From: Choristoneura fumiferana
Lineage: Eukaryota > Arthropoda > Insecta > Lepidoptera > Tortricidae
Assembly (NCBI RefSeq): GCF_025370935.1
Contig: NC_133491.1
Coordinates: forward strand, 11,208,530-11,272,529
Direction: 5' to 3'
DNA length: 64,000 nucleotides
This document shows, in pieces, positions 34,811 to 46,064 of the stretch; within the stretch, counting starts at the first letter, position 1, and every line of letters begins with the position of its first letter. The position numbers and the translations under genes are program-made. The notes under the pieces were generated by a model. The model saw nothing but the letters and a program-made list of their open reading frames with translations. It was not told where the DNA came from and did no database searches.

Positions 34811-35189
34811 TACGACAGTGGACTTTATGTACAATCCATGTCAAGTTCAAAATTCAAATGTAATTAACCCGCACGATCGTAACGGCTGGGTTCGGAAGGG
34901 ACGCACTTCTCTTTAACAGCCACGGCATGGATCTGCCACCGCCATATTAATTGTGCCGTTTCACAAGAGACAAAACTCTTCACTGTCCTCAAGTTTATTT
35001 CCATTCCAAGTGTACTGTTAAGTTGGCGGCATTACCTAACGTTTATTCAGTCTTGTTTGTATTTAACTTTGTTTGCTCTTTTTTATTTGACAGCCAAAGC
35101 CAAAGGTGGCGTGCACTCGTCATTTGAATAGGTTGAATAAATTTGTGATAGTTCAAGAAGAACATGTTCTCGACTGTTTACGGCTTTAT

Positions 35190-35460
35190 TTTATACTCAT
35201 CATCATCATCATCCCAGCCTATACACGTCCCACTGCTGGGCATAGGCCTCCTCTCAGAATTACCCTGGAATTGACCCAATGCGCGCCTATTGTACCATAG
35301 TTCCCACGCGGGCCCAGTGCTGATTGGGAATTTAACACACACTATTGAATTGCTTTGCAGGATTGTGCAGGTTTATCACGAGGTTTTCTTTCCCTGTAAA
35401 GCTCGCGGTAGATTTGAAATGGATTTTCTCACATGCATTTCGAAAAATTCGGAGTTTTTT
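35190..35460 (-). mobile_element. tRNA-derived SINE, head missing
   Basis: A CATCATCATCATCCCAGCC tail is followed by CGTCCCACTGCTGGGCATAG and TTCCCACGCGGGCCCAGTG. A short unrelated stretch sits near 35265. The tRNA head is absent. Block B copy at 49765-50030. Confidence 0.7.
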
Positions 35461-35724
35461 TTCTATATAATAAAGTGTTACAAAGAAAAAGACAAAAGAA
35501 GCGAACAAAAACCATACCTGGTTTATCTGTCGCTACGTCGCTTAATATTATTTCTCGTACCCATATCCACCCCTCACAGAAGCACAAGACCACCAGCATC
35601 TCATGCTAACTTAATAGCATGGAAACCGAGGTAGGCTATCCTCTAGATAGATAATGGGCACCTTACAAGTAGTTATTTATTGAACATGATTTTAGTTGTT
35701 CATCGGTAAAATCAATGCTTTTAA

Positions 35725-35892
35725 TATCGAAAATACAAACTGAAATATAGATGCACAGAAAAACCAGAAAAATAATACCAGCGCTGGGAATCGAACCCAG
35801 ATCCTAAACCTGGACTTAGGCCTAGCCTAGGTTCGATCTGGTCTTATTTTCTGGTTTTTCTGTATCTATATTTCAGTTTGTATTTTCGATAT
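35725..35892. mobile_element. Fold-back element with tRNA-like B box
   Basis: The outer arms TATCGAAAATACAAACTGAA and AAATATAGATGCACAGAAAA are inverted at the right end (TCTATATTTCAGTTTGTATT). The centre holds GCTGGGAATCGAACCCAG, which is GGTTCGATTCCCAGC on the other strand, a B-box-like sequence. In block B (50297-50410) the right arm is missing. Confidence 0.75.
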
Positions 35893-36784
35893 AGGTTTTA
35901 CGGGATGACCGTAAAAGTAACAAAAAAAATTTGGAATTGAAATAAAAAATACAAAAAAATACAAAAAAGATTCCAAAAACCAATCTTAATGCTTTTAATA
36001 TTTTTTTACACTTATGAGTATTGTTACAAACACTATGGTATGTAGTATCAGGTAACTCCTTTAGAATCTGGGGCAGCAAGAACTCCCAGGTCCTTTTATA
36101 CATTAGCAGATGAAGGCACTATTCTTAGATAGGTATGATAGGTCACGAAGGTGTTTGGGTCTACTTCGCCTTTTAACAAATTCTATGTTATGACTTTCGT
36201 CACTAAGTATTGCAATTTTAAACTTATCATAGATATCTACATATAACCTTACAGAATTTATTTAGTGGCTTAATGTCATTTTTACATTCATTTCTTACTA
36301 CTATAGGTACGATAGTAGATGCGAGGCCGGATTTTAATCCTTGCTTGAGAGGCAATAAGTCCACTAGGCTACCATGGCTTTTAAGATTTTTTTTCGTACT
36401 ATTTAGCATAGTATTATTGAGGCTAGGTTTCGACCAAAGATATGCGAGGATATATTGAGAGGAATGTGTTGTGCATGAACCAATAGAAGCCTTTCGTTTA
36501 CCTATCTTCGCACAGCACAGCTCTAGTGGAAACAGCTGAGCGGACCGAGGAAGGTAAATGAACCATTTCTATCGGTTCACGAAAAACAAATTCCTCGCAT
36601 CACATCCTTGTGTATTTAAACGTTTCACAAATCAGAGGAGCGCGCGCGTTATTGCCTATTGCCATCATAAGGCCTTTGTGACCTAGTCTCCTGGGACCTG
36701 ACCTTTTTAACAGATTTTTTTTAACAGAGCTTTGTTATTTTGGATATTATTTCAAAATTCTTAAGATTCTTTTTTCAATGAACC

Positions 36785-36850
36785 ATTTGTACTTTATGAA
36801 GTACGTTCGGCCGTTATACTTAGTGTTAATTGGTCCTTTATAAAGTACGC
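36785..36850 (-). mobile_element. Short GTACTTTATAAAG element
   Basis: Reverse copy of 8456: TGTACTTTATGAAGTACG, TCGGCCGTTATACTTAGTGT, CCTTTATAAAGTACGC. Confidence 0.55.
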
Positions 36851-37735
36851 AAGTTCCCACGAGGATAAAGTAAAAAATTAAAACTAAGTTCTTTAATTCA
36901 AAATTAAAACTATACTTTTAAAATTCAAGAGCTAAACCCAAAGACTTCAAACCACCTTGACACATGTGAACTCTAACCAATAAACCCACACTAAAAAGCC
37001 CTATAGCCAATTTCAACTACAGAGGACATTAACCTTTGCGCCAGTAGCACTATAAGTATTCATTTTAAATGAGTAGGTAGGTACTAATACAGGGTACTAG
37101 TTAGGCTCTTAGGTTGGCTTTAGGACTCGTCTCTGGTCTGGCTTGCGACACCGCGGTTGCGACATTAGAGCCGTACTCTAAACGCTTGCACTGGTGTTCC
37201 CACAGCCTTAGACTGGATTTCCGATAAGACGATTTGTTAGACGTAAGTGGAAAATTAAAGGAAATTAATTTAGAAGGATCAGTAGACAAGGAAAAATGTG
37301 TTACTGGCCGTATAAATAAAGAGTGCTTTCAAAAGACAAAAAAAGGTTGTACCTATAGTGAAGCGGGTGCTTCATTTAGTGTTGAGTTTTTCATAATAAT
37401 TAAAATATGTAGGAAAAAGTCCGAAAATTGACGATTATATTCAGAGATTAATTCTTTTCAATTTGAAGCTAAATGGTGGTAGTGTGCTAAGGCATGCTCG
37501 CCAGCCTCACGTTAATACCAAAGTAATCGCATGCAAGAAAACCTAGCCTAAGTCCTTGAGGCATTTAATTACGACTCCAAAGTTTGAAACACCAGTTGCT
37601 TGCGGTTTCTCAAAGGAGTCGGCATTCGCGGCGAGAAAAACACGCAGCATAATTTAAAAACAAACAGTTCTATTTTTAAACCGTTTGCTAATTCGAAATT
37701 TACTTTTTACTTTTTGGTTATAATAAGGCGGCAAG

Positions 37736-37811
37736 ATGACGAACAGCTGGCCAGTGTTGATTGTGTACTTGTTTGTGTGTCTTCAATGCAGTTTGCAGTT
37801 GCTGCCGTTGC
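37736..37811 (+). CDS. JHBP/takeout-like gene, exon 1, block A copy
   Basis: An ATG with A at -3 opens 25 codons, MTNSWPVLIVYLFVCLQCSL then QLLPL. This is a hydrophobic signal peptide. It ends in phase 1 at the perfect donor C|GTGAGT. Joined to exon 2 it gives L-P-D-F-I-H-P-C. It is identical to 52256-52331, and the flanking ~500 bp are also identical. No exons 3-5 follow within this block, so on its own the copy is incomplete. A TATAAATA lies about 425 bp upstream (37310), but I cannot place the transcription start. Confidence 0.8.
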
Positions 37812-38263
37812 GTGAGTAGAACGTTTAGTTTTAAATTTTAAACAGGAAACGCGTTTGCTGTGAAACATTGACTGCCAGTTTCACTTCCGAGTTGTAAGAG
37901 ATTATATTTTTTATATGAATTCGTTAGATTTTTATATTTGCATTATGAAATATCCTTATGCCTATGAATTTATTAGCAACAAATTTAATAAAGCAGCATG
38001 ATGTACGACCACAAATGCATTTTTTTATACACGGAAATTAATAGTTGGAAACGAATGCTTGAGAACTCTCGTCAGATTTAAAATTGAATATATTTGGAAA
38101 TATTATAATTTACTAAAGTCCATAAAAAAAGTAAAGGCGTAATATGGTTTAAAGAGGATAGCACTAAAAAGTAAGTGGAGTTTTAATGCAATAGACCAGT
38201 GACATTAGCATTAGGAACGAGTGTTGCCAGGAAAAAACAAATACCGGACCAAGACGACATTTT

Positions 38264-38526
38264 ACGACCGGATGGCCAAGTGGTTAGAGAACCTGACTAC
38301 GAAGCTTGCGGTACCGGGTTCGATTCCCGGCCGGGGCAGATATTTGTATGAATAATGCGAATATTTGGTCTCCGGTCTTGGATGTTTAATAATAATATGT
38401 ATTTAAGTATGTATTTATCTATATATGTATGTTGTTCCGTTGCCTAGTATCCATAGTACAAGCTTTGCTTAGTTTGGGCCTAGGTCAATAATTGGTGTCA
38501 GGTGTCCCATGATATTTATTTACTTA
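38264..38526 (+). mobile_element. tRNA-derived SINE, intact, in intron 1 (block A)
   Basis: The head GACCGGATGGCCAAGTGGTT has an A box and GGGTTCGATTCCCGGCCGGG has a B box. The body has GCCTAGTATCCATAGTACAA and AATTGGTGTCAGGTGTCCC. The head looks like a full tRNA gene but is continuous with a SINE body repeated at 23575, 25761 and 52787. Confidence 0.85.
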
Positions 38527-38801
38527 CCTAAATTCGTATTTTCATCAAAAAGGCGCAAATAAGTAGCTAAATCAAGGTAGCACCTCTCAAAGAGATGTCA
38601 TTGTGTTTTGTCCTTAACCTAAATAGTATATGGTAAGCAGAACCTGAAATGTACTCGTTTGTCGATTTGTTTAATAAACATCAAGTGCATATCGCAAGCC
38701 GTTCACTTTCGCTCCGCTGCGCATGCGCAGTGAATAAAGCGCGCACCGTACGCTGCACCCGCGCCTACCAAATGCTTAATGAACTTGTACATACTTAATT
38801 C

Positions 38802-39100
38802 CATCCCAGCCTATAAACGTCCCACTGCTGGGCACAGGCCTCCTCTCAGAACAAGAGGGCTTGGGCCATAGTTCCCACGCGGGCCCGGTACGGATTGGGA
38901 ACTTCACACGCACCATTGAATTGCTTCGCAGGTTTGTGCAGGTTTCCTCACGATGTTTTCCTTCACCGCAAAGCTCGTAGTAAATATCAAATGTAATTCC
39001 GCACATGAATTTCGAAAAACTCAGAGGTGTGAGCCGGGGCTTGAACCCACGACCCTCTGCTTGAGAGGCGTTAGGTCAAACCACTAGGCCACCACGGCTT
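38802..39100 (-). mobile_element. tRNA-derived SINE in intron 1 (block A), complete
   Basis: Reverse copy of the 8002 family, from CCTATAAACGTCCCACTGCT to the tRNA-like head CCACTAGGCCACCACGGCTT. GGCTTGAACCCACGACCC is the inverted B box. In the same place in block B (53323). Confidence 0.85.
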
Positions 39101-39626
39101 CTAAAAAATATGCTGGATTAAAAAAAGTCGACCACAGCTGATAACAGGAGGAATACAAATGTTACCTACCTATGTGTATTTTCTTCCAAGTCGATGTCAC
39201 TGTTTCGCTCGAAATGCACGTAATTTTTTTGTGTTTAACCTACGAATAATAATTCTTTTTTCGTAGTGTTTAACATAATTGTTATAAATAACAGTCCTCA
39301 CAAGCGTAATTTGATCTTTTGTAGCACATTCTCTATGCAATAACACATTTTTGGAACAATTATAGCTTCATTGCAGGTTTAGCTGGGAAAATAAATACAT
39401 GGCTTTTTGTGTTACATTTCTATTTCTATTTCACTGATTATTCGATCTGTGAACGTAACGGATTTTCCACAGATGTTTTTGAGAATCAATTAAACTTGTC
39501 ATATGCTTCTGTAAGATTAGAAATACCCTAATCAACACGTTCTATTCATCTATGTTCAGAGGGTAGAGGACGTTGTGTTAATAATGATTCTATGTATGTA
39601 TTTTCATCGTCACCCTTCATTTACAG

Positions 39627-39852
39627 CGGACTTCATCCACCCATGCTCCGAACTCTCCGACGAATGCTTCACACAAGCAACCCTGGATGCGCTCCCTGGG
39701 ATCGTGAAGGGTATCCCGGAAGCCAACGTTCCGACCCTGGACCCTTTGTACCTGGACAAGAATATCAGCATGAAGCTGCCCGGGAATGTCAAAATGACCT
39801 TCCATAATGGAAAGCTGATCGGGCTTGGTACTTGTGTGCCGCTCAAAGTATC
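39627..39852 (+). CDS. JHBP/takeout-like gene, exon 2, block A copy
   Basis: The acceptor TTCATTTACAG|CGGAC and donor TATC|GTAAGT bound 226 bp encoding most of residues 26-101. The sequence begins PDFIHPCSELSDECFTQ, the C-x6-C pair near the mature N-terminus that is typical of JHBP/takeout proteins. It continues with ALPGIVKGIPEANVPTLDPL and ends GLGTCVPLKVS. It enters in phase 1 and leaves in phase 2. It differs from 54155-54380 in one Leu codon (CTG against TTA). Splicing to exon 3 at 59130 would be in frame but would skip the whole block B copy. Confidence 0.85.
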
Positions 39853-39935
39853 GTAAGTACTATAACTGATGCGACTGATGTGTGTTGCCAGTGATGACAT
39901 ATGGATCCGAGACGTGGTGCTTTCCTTTTTTCAAA

Positions 39936-40063
39936 GTCAAAGTCAAAATATCTTTAATCAATTTAGGCTATAACAAGCACTTATGAATGTCAAAAAAAAA
40001 TCTACCACCGGTTCGGAAAACCTCTGTTGAGAAGAATCCGGCAAGAAACTCAACGAGATATAT
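39936..40063 (-). mobile_element. LINE 3' end in intron 2 (block A)
   Basis: TCAAAGTCAAAGTCAAAATA (the inverted TTTGACTTTGA tail), then ACCACCGGTTCGGAAAACCT and GAATCCGGCAAGAAACTC. A typical lepidopteran LINE 3' UTR. The block B counterpart at 54462-54632 carries an extra ~50-bp A/T-rich segment. Confidence 0.7.
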
Positions 40064-40088
40064 TTTTTTAAACAGATTTTACTTTAGG

Positions 40089-40465
40089 CCTTATAAATAG
40101 GCTCAGAGTTGCTCAGCGAGCTATGGAGAGAGCTATGCTTGGGGTTTCTCTACGGGATCAAATCAGAAATGAGGAGATACGTAGAAGAACAAGGGTCACC
40201 GACATAAGCTAATTACCTCGTTGAACTGGCAATGATCGGGTCATATAGCACGGAGAGCGGATGGCCGTTGGGGCCGAAAAGTTCTCGAGTGGAGGCTGCG
40301 GATCGGCAAGCGCAGCGTAGGACGTCCACCAACAAGATGGACGGATGACCTGGTTAAAGCCACGGGTTCACGGTGGATGCAGGCCGCTGCCAACCCAAGC
40401 AACTGGAGGTCTGTGGGGGAGGCCTATGTCCAATAGTGGACGTCCTACAGCTGAGATGATGATAA
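40089..40465 (+). pseudogene. RTE-type LINE reverse transcriptase C-terminus (intron 2, block A)
   Basis: The frame reads LRVAQRAMERAMLGVSLRDQ, IRNEEIRRRTRVTDI, then after a break WQWAGHIARRADGRWGPKV, LEWRLRIGKRSVGRPPTRWT, DDLVKATGSRWMQAAANPSN, WRSVGEAYVQ, followed by a GATGATGAT tail. It is a 5'-truncated, frame-damaged copy. In block B (54632-54795) about 235 bp of its 5' part are missing. Confidence 0.9.
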
Positions 40466-40589
40466 CTGATGCATAAAAATATGTTACGTTAAGTTACCTG
40501 TTTAAGTTCTTAATTCAAAAACTCCGACGAAAAACCTTGTAGAGGTTTTCGGTCAAACTAACCCTGAATTTCCTGAATTATTTTACAAC

Positions 40590-40810
40590 AAAAATGAGTG
40601 GTCGTTGGGCTGGAAGGTTTTCGAATGAAAACCGTGAATCGGCAAGCGCAGCATGAGATATCCATCAACGAGTGGACGGGTGACTTGATTAAAGCCGCGG
40701 ATTCAGGGTGGATGAAGGTCACTTCCAACAGAAGTAACTAGAGGTCTATGGGGAGGTCTATGTCCGACAGTGGACGTCCTGAATGGTGATATGGTGATGA
40801 CGATGAAATA
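40590..40810 (+). pseudogene. Second RTE-type LINE C-terminal fragment (intron 2, block A)
   Basis: A more decayed tandem neighbour of the same family: GGCAAGCGCAGCATGAGATA, GAGTGGACGGGTGACTTGAT, GGGGAGGTCTATGTCCGACA, and a TGATGACGATGAA tail. Block B copy at 54925-55137. Confidence 0.75.
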
Positions 40811-41397
40811 GTCTGAATAGGATATAAATGTTGCTGATAAAAGTTAAAACAATAAACTTTTAAAAAATCATGATGTCAAATGAAACAAGTGAAAGTCTTG
40901 TAAAGCATTCAATTTTGAAAGAGCGCATCGCTAATCGGATTGTACTTGAACTGCAACGTACAGATTAGCACCCTTTGTGAACAAATTTTTCTCAACACGA
41001 TCAGGTCAAGGGCATTGACCTACGTATCATTTACACTACAGTTTATCACCAAATTTAAATCGATTGAATTTTTTTTTTAGCAAATACAAAACTTTCAAGA
41101 ACAATCCAGAACTAACGAGTACATCTAAACAGTAAACTATACCAAGCATTACGGCTGTTTAACCGTCACAGTCATTAATCTTTTTTTGGAATTAACTACT
41201 AAAAGCTACGAATAAACAGACTTATTATTTGTTCGTAGCCTAAAAGCGTAGAAATAGTCAAGTGTGTACATTTACAGTGCGATTTTATCAACAGCAGGAC
41301 ACAAACTGGCTCCGTTATACTATAACGTCGCTAAAATAATAATGAATTAATAATAAATTCAAATGTTTGTGTGAAACCGTAAAATTATTTATTAGTC

Positions 41398-41655
41398 ACT
41401 AGCTTTCGCCCGCAGCTTCGCCCGTGTGGTATTCGGTTATCGCCGCTATTCCCTCAGGAACTGTGCATTTTCCGGGATAAAAAGTAGCCTATGTCCTCTC
41501 TGGCCCATAATCTATCTCTACTTATGCCAAAAATCACGTAGATCCGTCACTCCCTTTCGACTTAAAAGACGGACAAACATACAAACATACACACTTTTGC
41601 ATTTTAATAACATAGAACATTTTTAATGACAGCAAAAATTAGTATGGATTTTACA
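41398..41655 (+). mobile_element. Retroposon ACTAGCTTTCGCCCGCAGC...ATTAGTATGGAT
   Basis: Second copy of the 32310 family in block A. CACACTTTTGCATTTTAATA is followed by a 30-bp interruption before ATTAGTATGGATTTT. Block B copy at 55701-55955. Confidence 0.7.
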
Positions 41656-43016
41656 AGTGAACAATAAATAAATAAAGTAAAAATATTGTCACAAAAATAA
41701 CCGTTAAGTGAAATAACTCGCCCCGCCCACCTCAGGCGCAAAAGTGCCTATTATCTTTATGACATAGCAAAATCTTAAACGATTATGTTGGACTTAGTCT
41801 CAGAAAATAGATGCCAATTAAGTGTATCTTAAGGACAACAGTTAATCATAATTATACCTAATAGCACACAGCCTTTAAAACCTGGTGACATTGACCATGC
41901 TATATTTACTTGAAGTCAATATTTCCTCGGTAGATTGCTCGTAAAAAGATCAAACAGTTTTTTATGTTGTTCAACATAAAGCTGATGAACTAAGACAACT
42001 ACTTATAACCCTTTCCGGCCGAGAGACTGTTTTTCCATTTTTTTTTTCTATAATGTCAATTAATTGTGGTTCATGAAAAGATGATTCACGCGTGCTCAGG
42101 ATATTTGCACGATTGTATCGAGCCGGCCGAAAAAGGTGCAATAAAAAACGTTTGCAAGTTCGACACGCGTGTAGAAAAAAAACCCGAATATCAATCAAAC
42201 CAGGTTATCAAACCTCATCTTTTTTAAGTGAGTTAAAAACTAATACTTTAGTAGTGCTGCTGTGTTTGGTATCGTTTCTGAATGTTCTTTGAGCGGCCGA
42301 GAAAACTACTGTCGTAGCTAATACCTGTCACTTCAATAAAATTCTAACCTAGATACTGACCAAGCAATAATGTAAGGCAAACCTTGTCCTGGCAACCCTG
42401 AAAATCAGTCTTACAAGGGCGGCAAGCAACAATGTAAATCAAAATTGAATAGGGTGAAATGCAAAGCTAGGTCAGTCATATCTTATGCAAAGAAAAGTTC
42501 AAGATAACAAAAGGGAAACTTGCACCATTTCGTCAATCTCCGTAATGATAAAAGTGATAATGACGAAATTTTGACGAGACCGATGACGAGATCTTTTCGC
42601 GACACATAGCTGAGTGAGTGGCGGCCATTTTGGCAGGTAGGAATAGGCATGCATGTGTATATTAAGTCAGTGTTTCTGTATGTGTATCTATTTTATCAGC
42701 CCATAAACCATTCTTATTCTTATTCTTAAATTATTTGCCAGCTTGTGTTATTTGAGTCAAATTTTGACGTGTTCATTTTATTTAGAATGGAATATAATAG
42801 TATTTATTTATTTTATTAATTTTCGTTTCATTTGCTGTGTGAAATATTGTCATCAGTTACGTATTTCTGACCGTTTTTTTTTTTCACCACATAAAAATGA
42901 TTCGCGCTCTTACACACGTGTGTTGTTATCCTTACTCTGGAGCATAGCATGTGTTGCTCTACACTCTACAATAACGTCATCGTCATACATAACATTTAAT
43001 AGTGTACCATTTCTTG
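41656..43016. other. Intron-like/intergenic sequence of block A
   Basis: No gene. Short frames at 41971-42292 lie on both strands without a family signal. The block ends in the Lep1-like repeat below. Confidence 0.5.
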
Positions 43017-43116
43017 CAAGGCCGGCAACGCATCTGCAGTTTTGATGGTGCTGCGGAAGTCTATGGGCGACGGTTAATCACTTAGCATCAGGTGAACCGT
43101 CTGCTTGTTTGTCTGC
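43017..43116. repeat. Lep1/Helitron-like repeat at contig end
   Basis: AAGGCCGGCAACGCATCTGC, CTATGGGCGACGGTTAATCA, GTGAACCGTCTGCTTGTTTG. The contig stops 8 bp later, so the assembler may have broken at this repeat. The block B copy is at 57327-57426. Confidence 0.55.
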
Positions 43117-43124
43117 ATCATCAT

Positions 43125-43224
43125 NNNNNNNNNNNNNNNNNNNNNNNNNNNNNNNNNNNNNNNNNNNNNNNNNNNNNNNNNNNNNNNNNNNNNNNNNNNN
43201 NNNNNNNNNNNNNNNNNNNNNNNN
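43125..43224. other. Assembly gap, 100 N
   Basis: Exactly 100 N. The left side is the end of block A. The right side has no match elsewhere in the window. Confidence 0.99.
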
Positions 43225-43947
43225 AACTTAAATGTAAACAATTAAGTACTTTTCTGAAGTAATAATGTTTTTATTAGAAACTGTAAGCCACTTTATTTTA
43301 AAAGCATTTGATCTTTGCTGGTTCATAATCGACGTAGGTAATATATTTTTTACCCAACTGCCCGAACGAGGGTTATTTTATGTAGGTATTTAAAATTACA
43401 AAAATCTTAGTTTTTTTTAACAGCTAGCATTTGCCGCAATTTTGTTTGCGTTCTGCGTGTTTCTTTAAAGTTTTAACACACAAATTTGTAGGAATAAGTT
43501 AATTTTCGTTTCACAAAAAATAAAAGGCCTTTTTATTTTATATGTATTTCCATTATATTAATGCAAATTTTCATATGAATGTGGATAAAGGAAACTTTTA
43601 CTGGTTGGTATCTATTTTCAAAAATAATATTTTCGCTACATTCAGCATAAAACAACTCGACGGAAGTTAACACTAAAGTAGGCATATAAAAAAATACCAT
43701 GAACATTATCATCTTTTTAATATGCTTTTTGACCGAGCAAGAGTGAATCGCCTTCTAACAGAGCTGTAACTAGCTTAGGCTTTTTAACAGCTTTCGTACA
43801 TTTATTCTGTTGGTCATTAAATACCTTATTATCGATTTCTTTTGATCCAGTTGTTGAAATACCGGGTGTGGCTTATAATACGAGCAAATAATTAAAACGT
43901 TGATCGTACCCGTCTAACTGAACAACGTCACAGTTCAGCAACTTTTA
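43225..43947. other. Intergenic, nothing recognised
   Basis: AT-rich. It does not align by eye to the sequence left of block C (before 18690). Confidence 0.45.
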
Positions 43948-44900
43948 AAATACAATACAATACAATACAATACAAATATTCTTTATTGCACACGCATAAA
44001 GCAGTAAAATACTATAATATAAACACTTAGATTTACGGTAGACAATAGGCGGTCTTATCGCTTAAAGCGATCTCTTCCAGACAACCATTTGGGAACAAGA
44101 AATTATATATATGTTACAAAAATAGGTGGCGGAAACAGAAACAGAAAATAAAAACAAACAAAATATCAATAACATTAAAATAAATACAAATGAAATACAT
44201 ACATGCAATACCATACAATACATAAACCACTAACATAAACAGCAATATAAATTAACAATTAGGCCGCAATGGGAGAAAAAGGAAAAGAAATTAGGAAATA
44301 AAATAGATAAACACAGAAAGACTGAGGACAGAGCTAGAAGGCAGTGTCAAGAGTGAGCCTTGACGAGATTTTGAAAATAGGAAGAGATTTAGCTTTCCTC
44401 ACATCTAGGGGAAGAGAGTTCCATAAAAGGTTGAAAGTGCAAGTGAAGGAGTTATGATAGAACTAGAGGAAGAAATTGGAACAGTGAGAAGTAAATTTTG
44501 GGAAGACACGAATGGAAGACAGGAACTTAAAACGTTGTTGGAGATATTCTGGAGTTGTGGGTTGAAAAGTATGCTGTATAAAAGAGAAAGAATATGAGAG
44601 TCACGGCGAAAACGAATGGGGAGCCACTTGAGATGCGTGCGATAGTGGAGGACGTGGTCATATTTCGCTAATGAATATGACCGAATACAGACATTTTGGA
44701 TTGCGCTCAAGCTTATTCAGTTGCTCCTCAGTGAGATCAAGATAGGAAATATCAGCATAATCCAAAATGGGCAGAAGAAGAGATTTGCCAGCGCAACCCT
44801 GGTAGCGAATGGGAGAAAATTGCGAAGCCGTCTCAGAGACCCCACAGCAGCAAACATCTTCCTGCTACCTCTTTATTTGCGGCGCCCAAGATAAAGTCTA
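43948..44900 (-). pseudogene. Jockey/CR1-like LINE, 5'-truncated
   Basis: The minus strand from about 44780 encodes KSLLLPILDYADISYLDLTE EQLN, the DYADxxYxDL motif in the C-terminal part of Jockey/CR1-type ORF2 proteins. Downstream, with frame breaks, come RDSHILSLLYSILFNP, LLLTVPISSSSS and FYGTLFP. The 3' UTR ends in a TTGTATTGTATTGTAT microsatellite tail (43949-43974 on plus). Its 5' truncation point coincides with the start of homology between 44901 and 18690. Confidence 0.9.
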
Positions 44901-45553
44901 TATTAATATGTTTGGAGATAAAACAGTGTATATATTTAACTTGTACAAAATTGATCATTATGTAAAACAGTCGTAGGTTGCTTACATTTTTCAACGACTT
45001 ACATAATATAGTTATTAATTTTGTAATACAAACGTATTATTGCTATTCTTGACTTTTGTTACTTGCAAAATTTACAGAATCCAGTACTAAGACTAACTAG
45101 ATATTGTAATAAATCATTTCCCATACGTTAATGAATTATTCCCACTCTCGAACACTTAATTCCTATCGTAGCATTGTTAAACATACATTGCTCAAGCGCT
45201 TCCATTTAACCGATTAATTTATTTCGCATTTCAATCAACCGGATTTTCTCAACAACCTTCGTTATGAACATAAAACTATTAACTACATGGCATTAGCAAT
45301 TTACATTCAGACGAAGGCGTCTTTTATGTTCAACTAATAGATATTTACAGGGAAATAAATCTGTCACATAATAACATATTTATATTTTAACAATTTATTA
45401 GAATTATAGTTACAAGGACACGCTACCTACATACCCACAGCGCAGGATTTGTCAGTTGAAAATCTTATGTATACCCATTACAAGAAATATATTTTAAAAA
45501 ATAACAGACTCCAAACAACAGCAAAAGTCTGTTTGAAAATAGTGTAGAAGCCC

Positions 45554-46064
45554 ATGTCGGCGGCCGATCGTTAAATCCGGTAGATCACGAAATTCCTAGG
45601 CATATCGTGAAATGGCGCCATTTCATGAATTGGCTAAGGGACATCCGCCATATCGTTGAAAACTCACCGTTTAACGATTCGCCTAACGTTTAGGCAGATC
45701 ATGAAATTCCTAGTCATATCATGAAATGCCGCCATTTCATGATTTGGCCAGTTTAGGCAGATCATGAAATTCCTAGGCATATCATGAAACGCCACCATGT
45801 CGGTTCTGGTGGTCATAATTCATACTAACCACTCCTCGCTTCGCTCGTCGTGCCTAAATTTTTCTTTTTTTCGACATATCACGATGTGCCCGGTTAGAGC
45901 TAGAATATCGACGAATGCATTGCTCTAATCAATCTGCCGTATTGTTTCTCTGGCAAATCGTGATTATGCCTGGCCAACGTGGCACAGCATCATAAAATTG
46001 CGCCATTTCACGATATGCCTAGGAATTTCGTGACCTGGCGGATTTTACGATCGGCCACCGACAT
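45554..46064. mobile_element. Large MITE, expanded copy
   Basis: Same ends as 19348-19735 but 511 bp long. It has an additional GCAGATCATGAAATTCC / GCCGCCATTTCATGA module and a unique TAAGGGACATCCGCCATATC piece. Confidence 0.8.

Larger units (their letters stand above)
31516..43116 (+). repeat. Duplicated block A (11.6 kb)
   Basis: From CTTCATG at 31566 to GTCTGC at 43116 this is collinear with 46441-57426. Long stretches are identical, for example about 500 bp around exon 1. Differences are mostly indels of 45-360 bp. The first 50 bp (from 31516) match only 20006. Homology to block B ends 8 bp before the second N gap. It contains copies of JHBP exons 1 and 2 only. Confidence 0.95.

Noticed and set aside
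37600..37815. 71-aa frame overlapping exon 1 (and 52120-52335)
   Set aside because: Different frame from the signal-peptide exon. No family similarity, and it cannot join exon 2 to give the conserved N-terminus.
38264..38340. Apparent tRNA gene with good A and B boxes
   Set aside because: It is continuous with a SINE body that recurs at several places, so it is a SINE head and not a functional tRNA gene. The same applies to 8002 and the inverted heads at 39100 and 53623.
39610..39900. Minus-strand frames over JHBP exon 2 (and at 54138-54428), and the frame starting at 39592
   Set aside because: Shadows of the real exon. The plus-strand frame has the family motif, splice sites and downstream exons.
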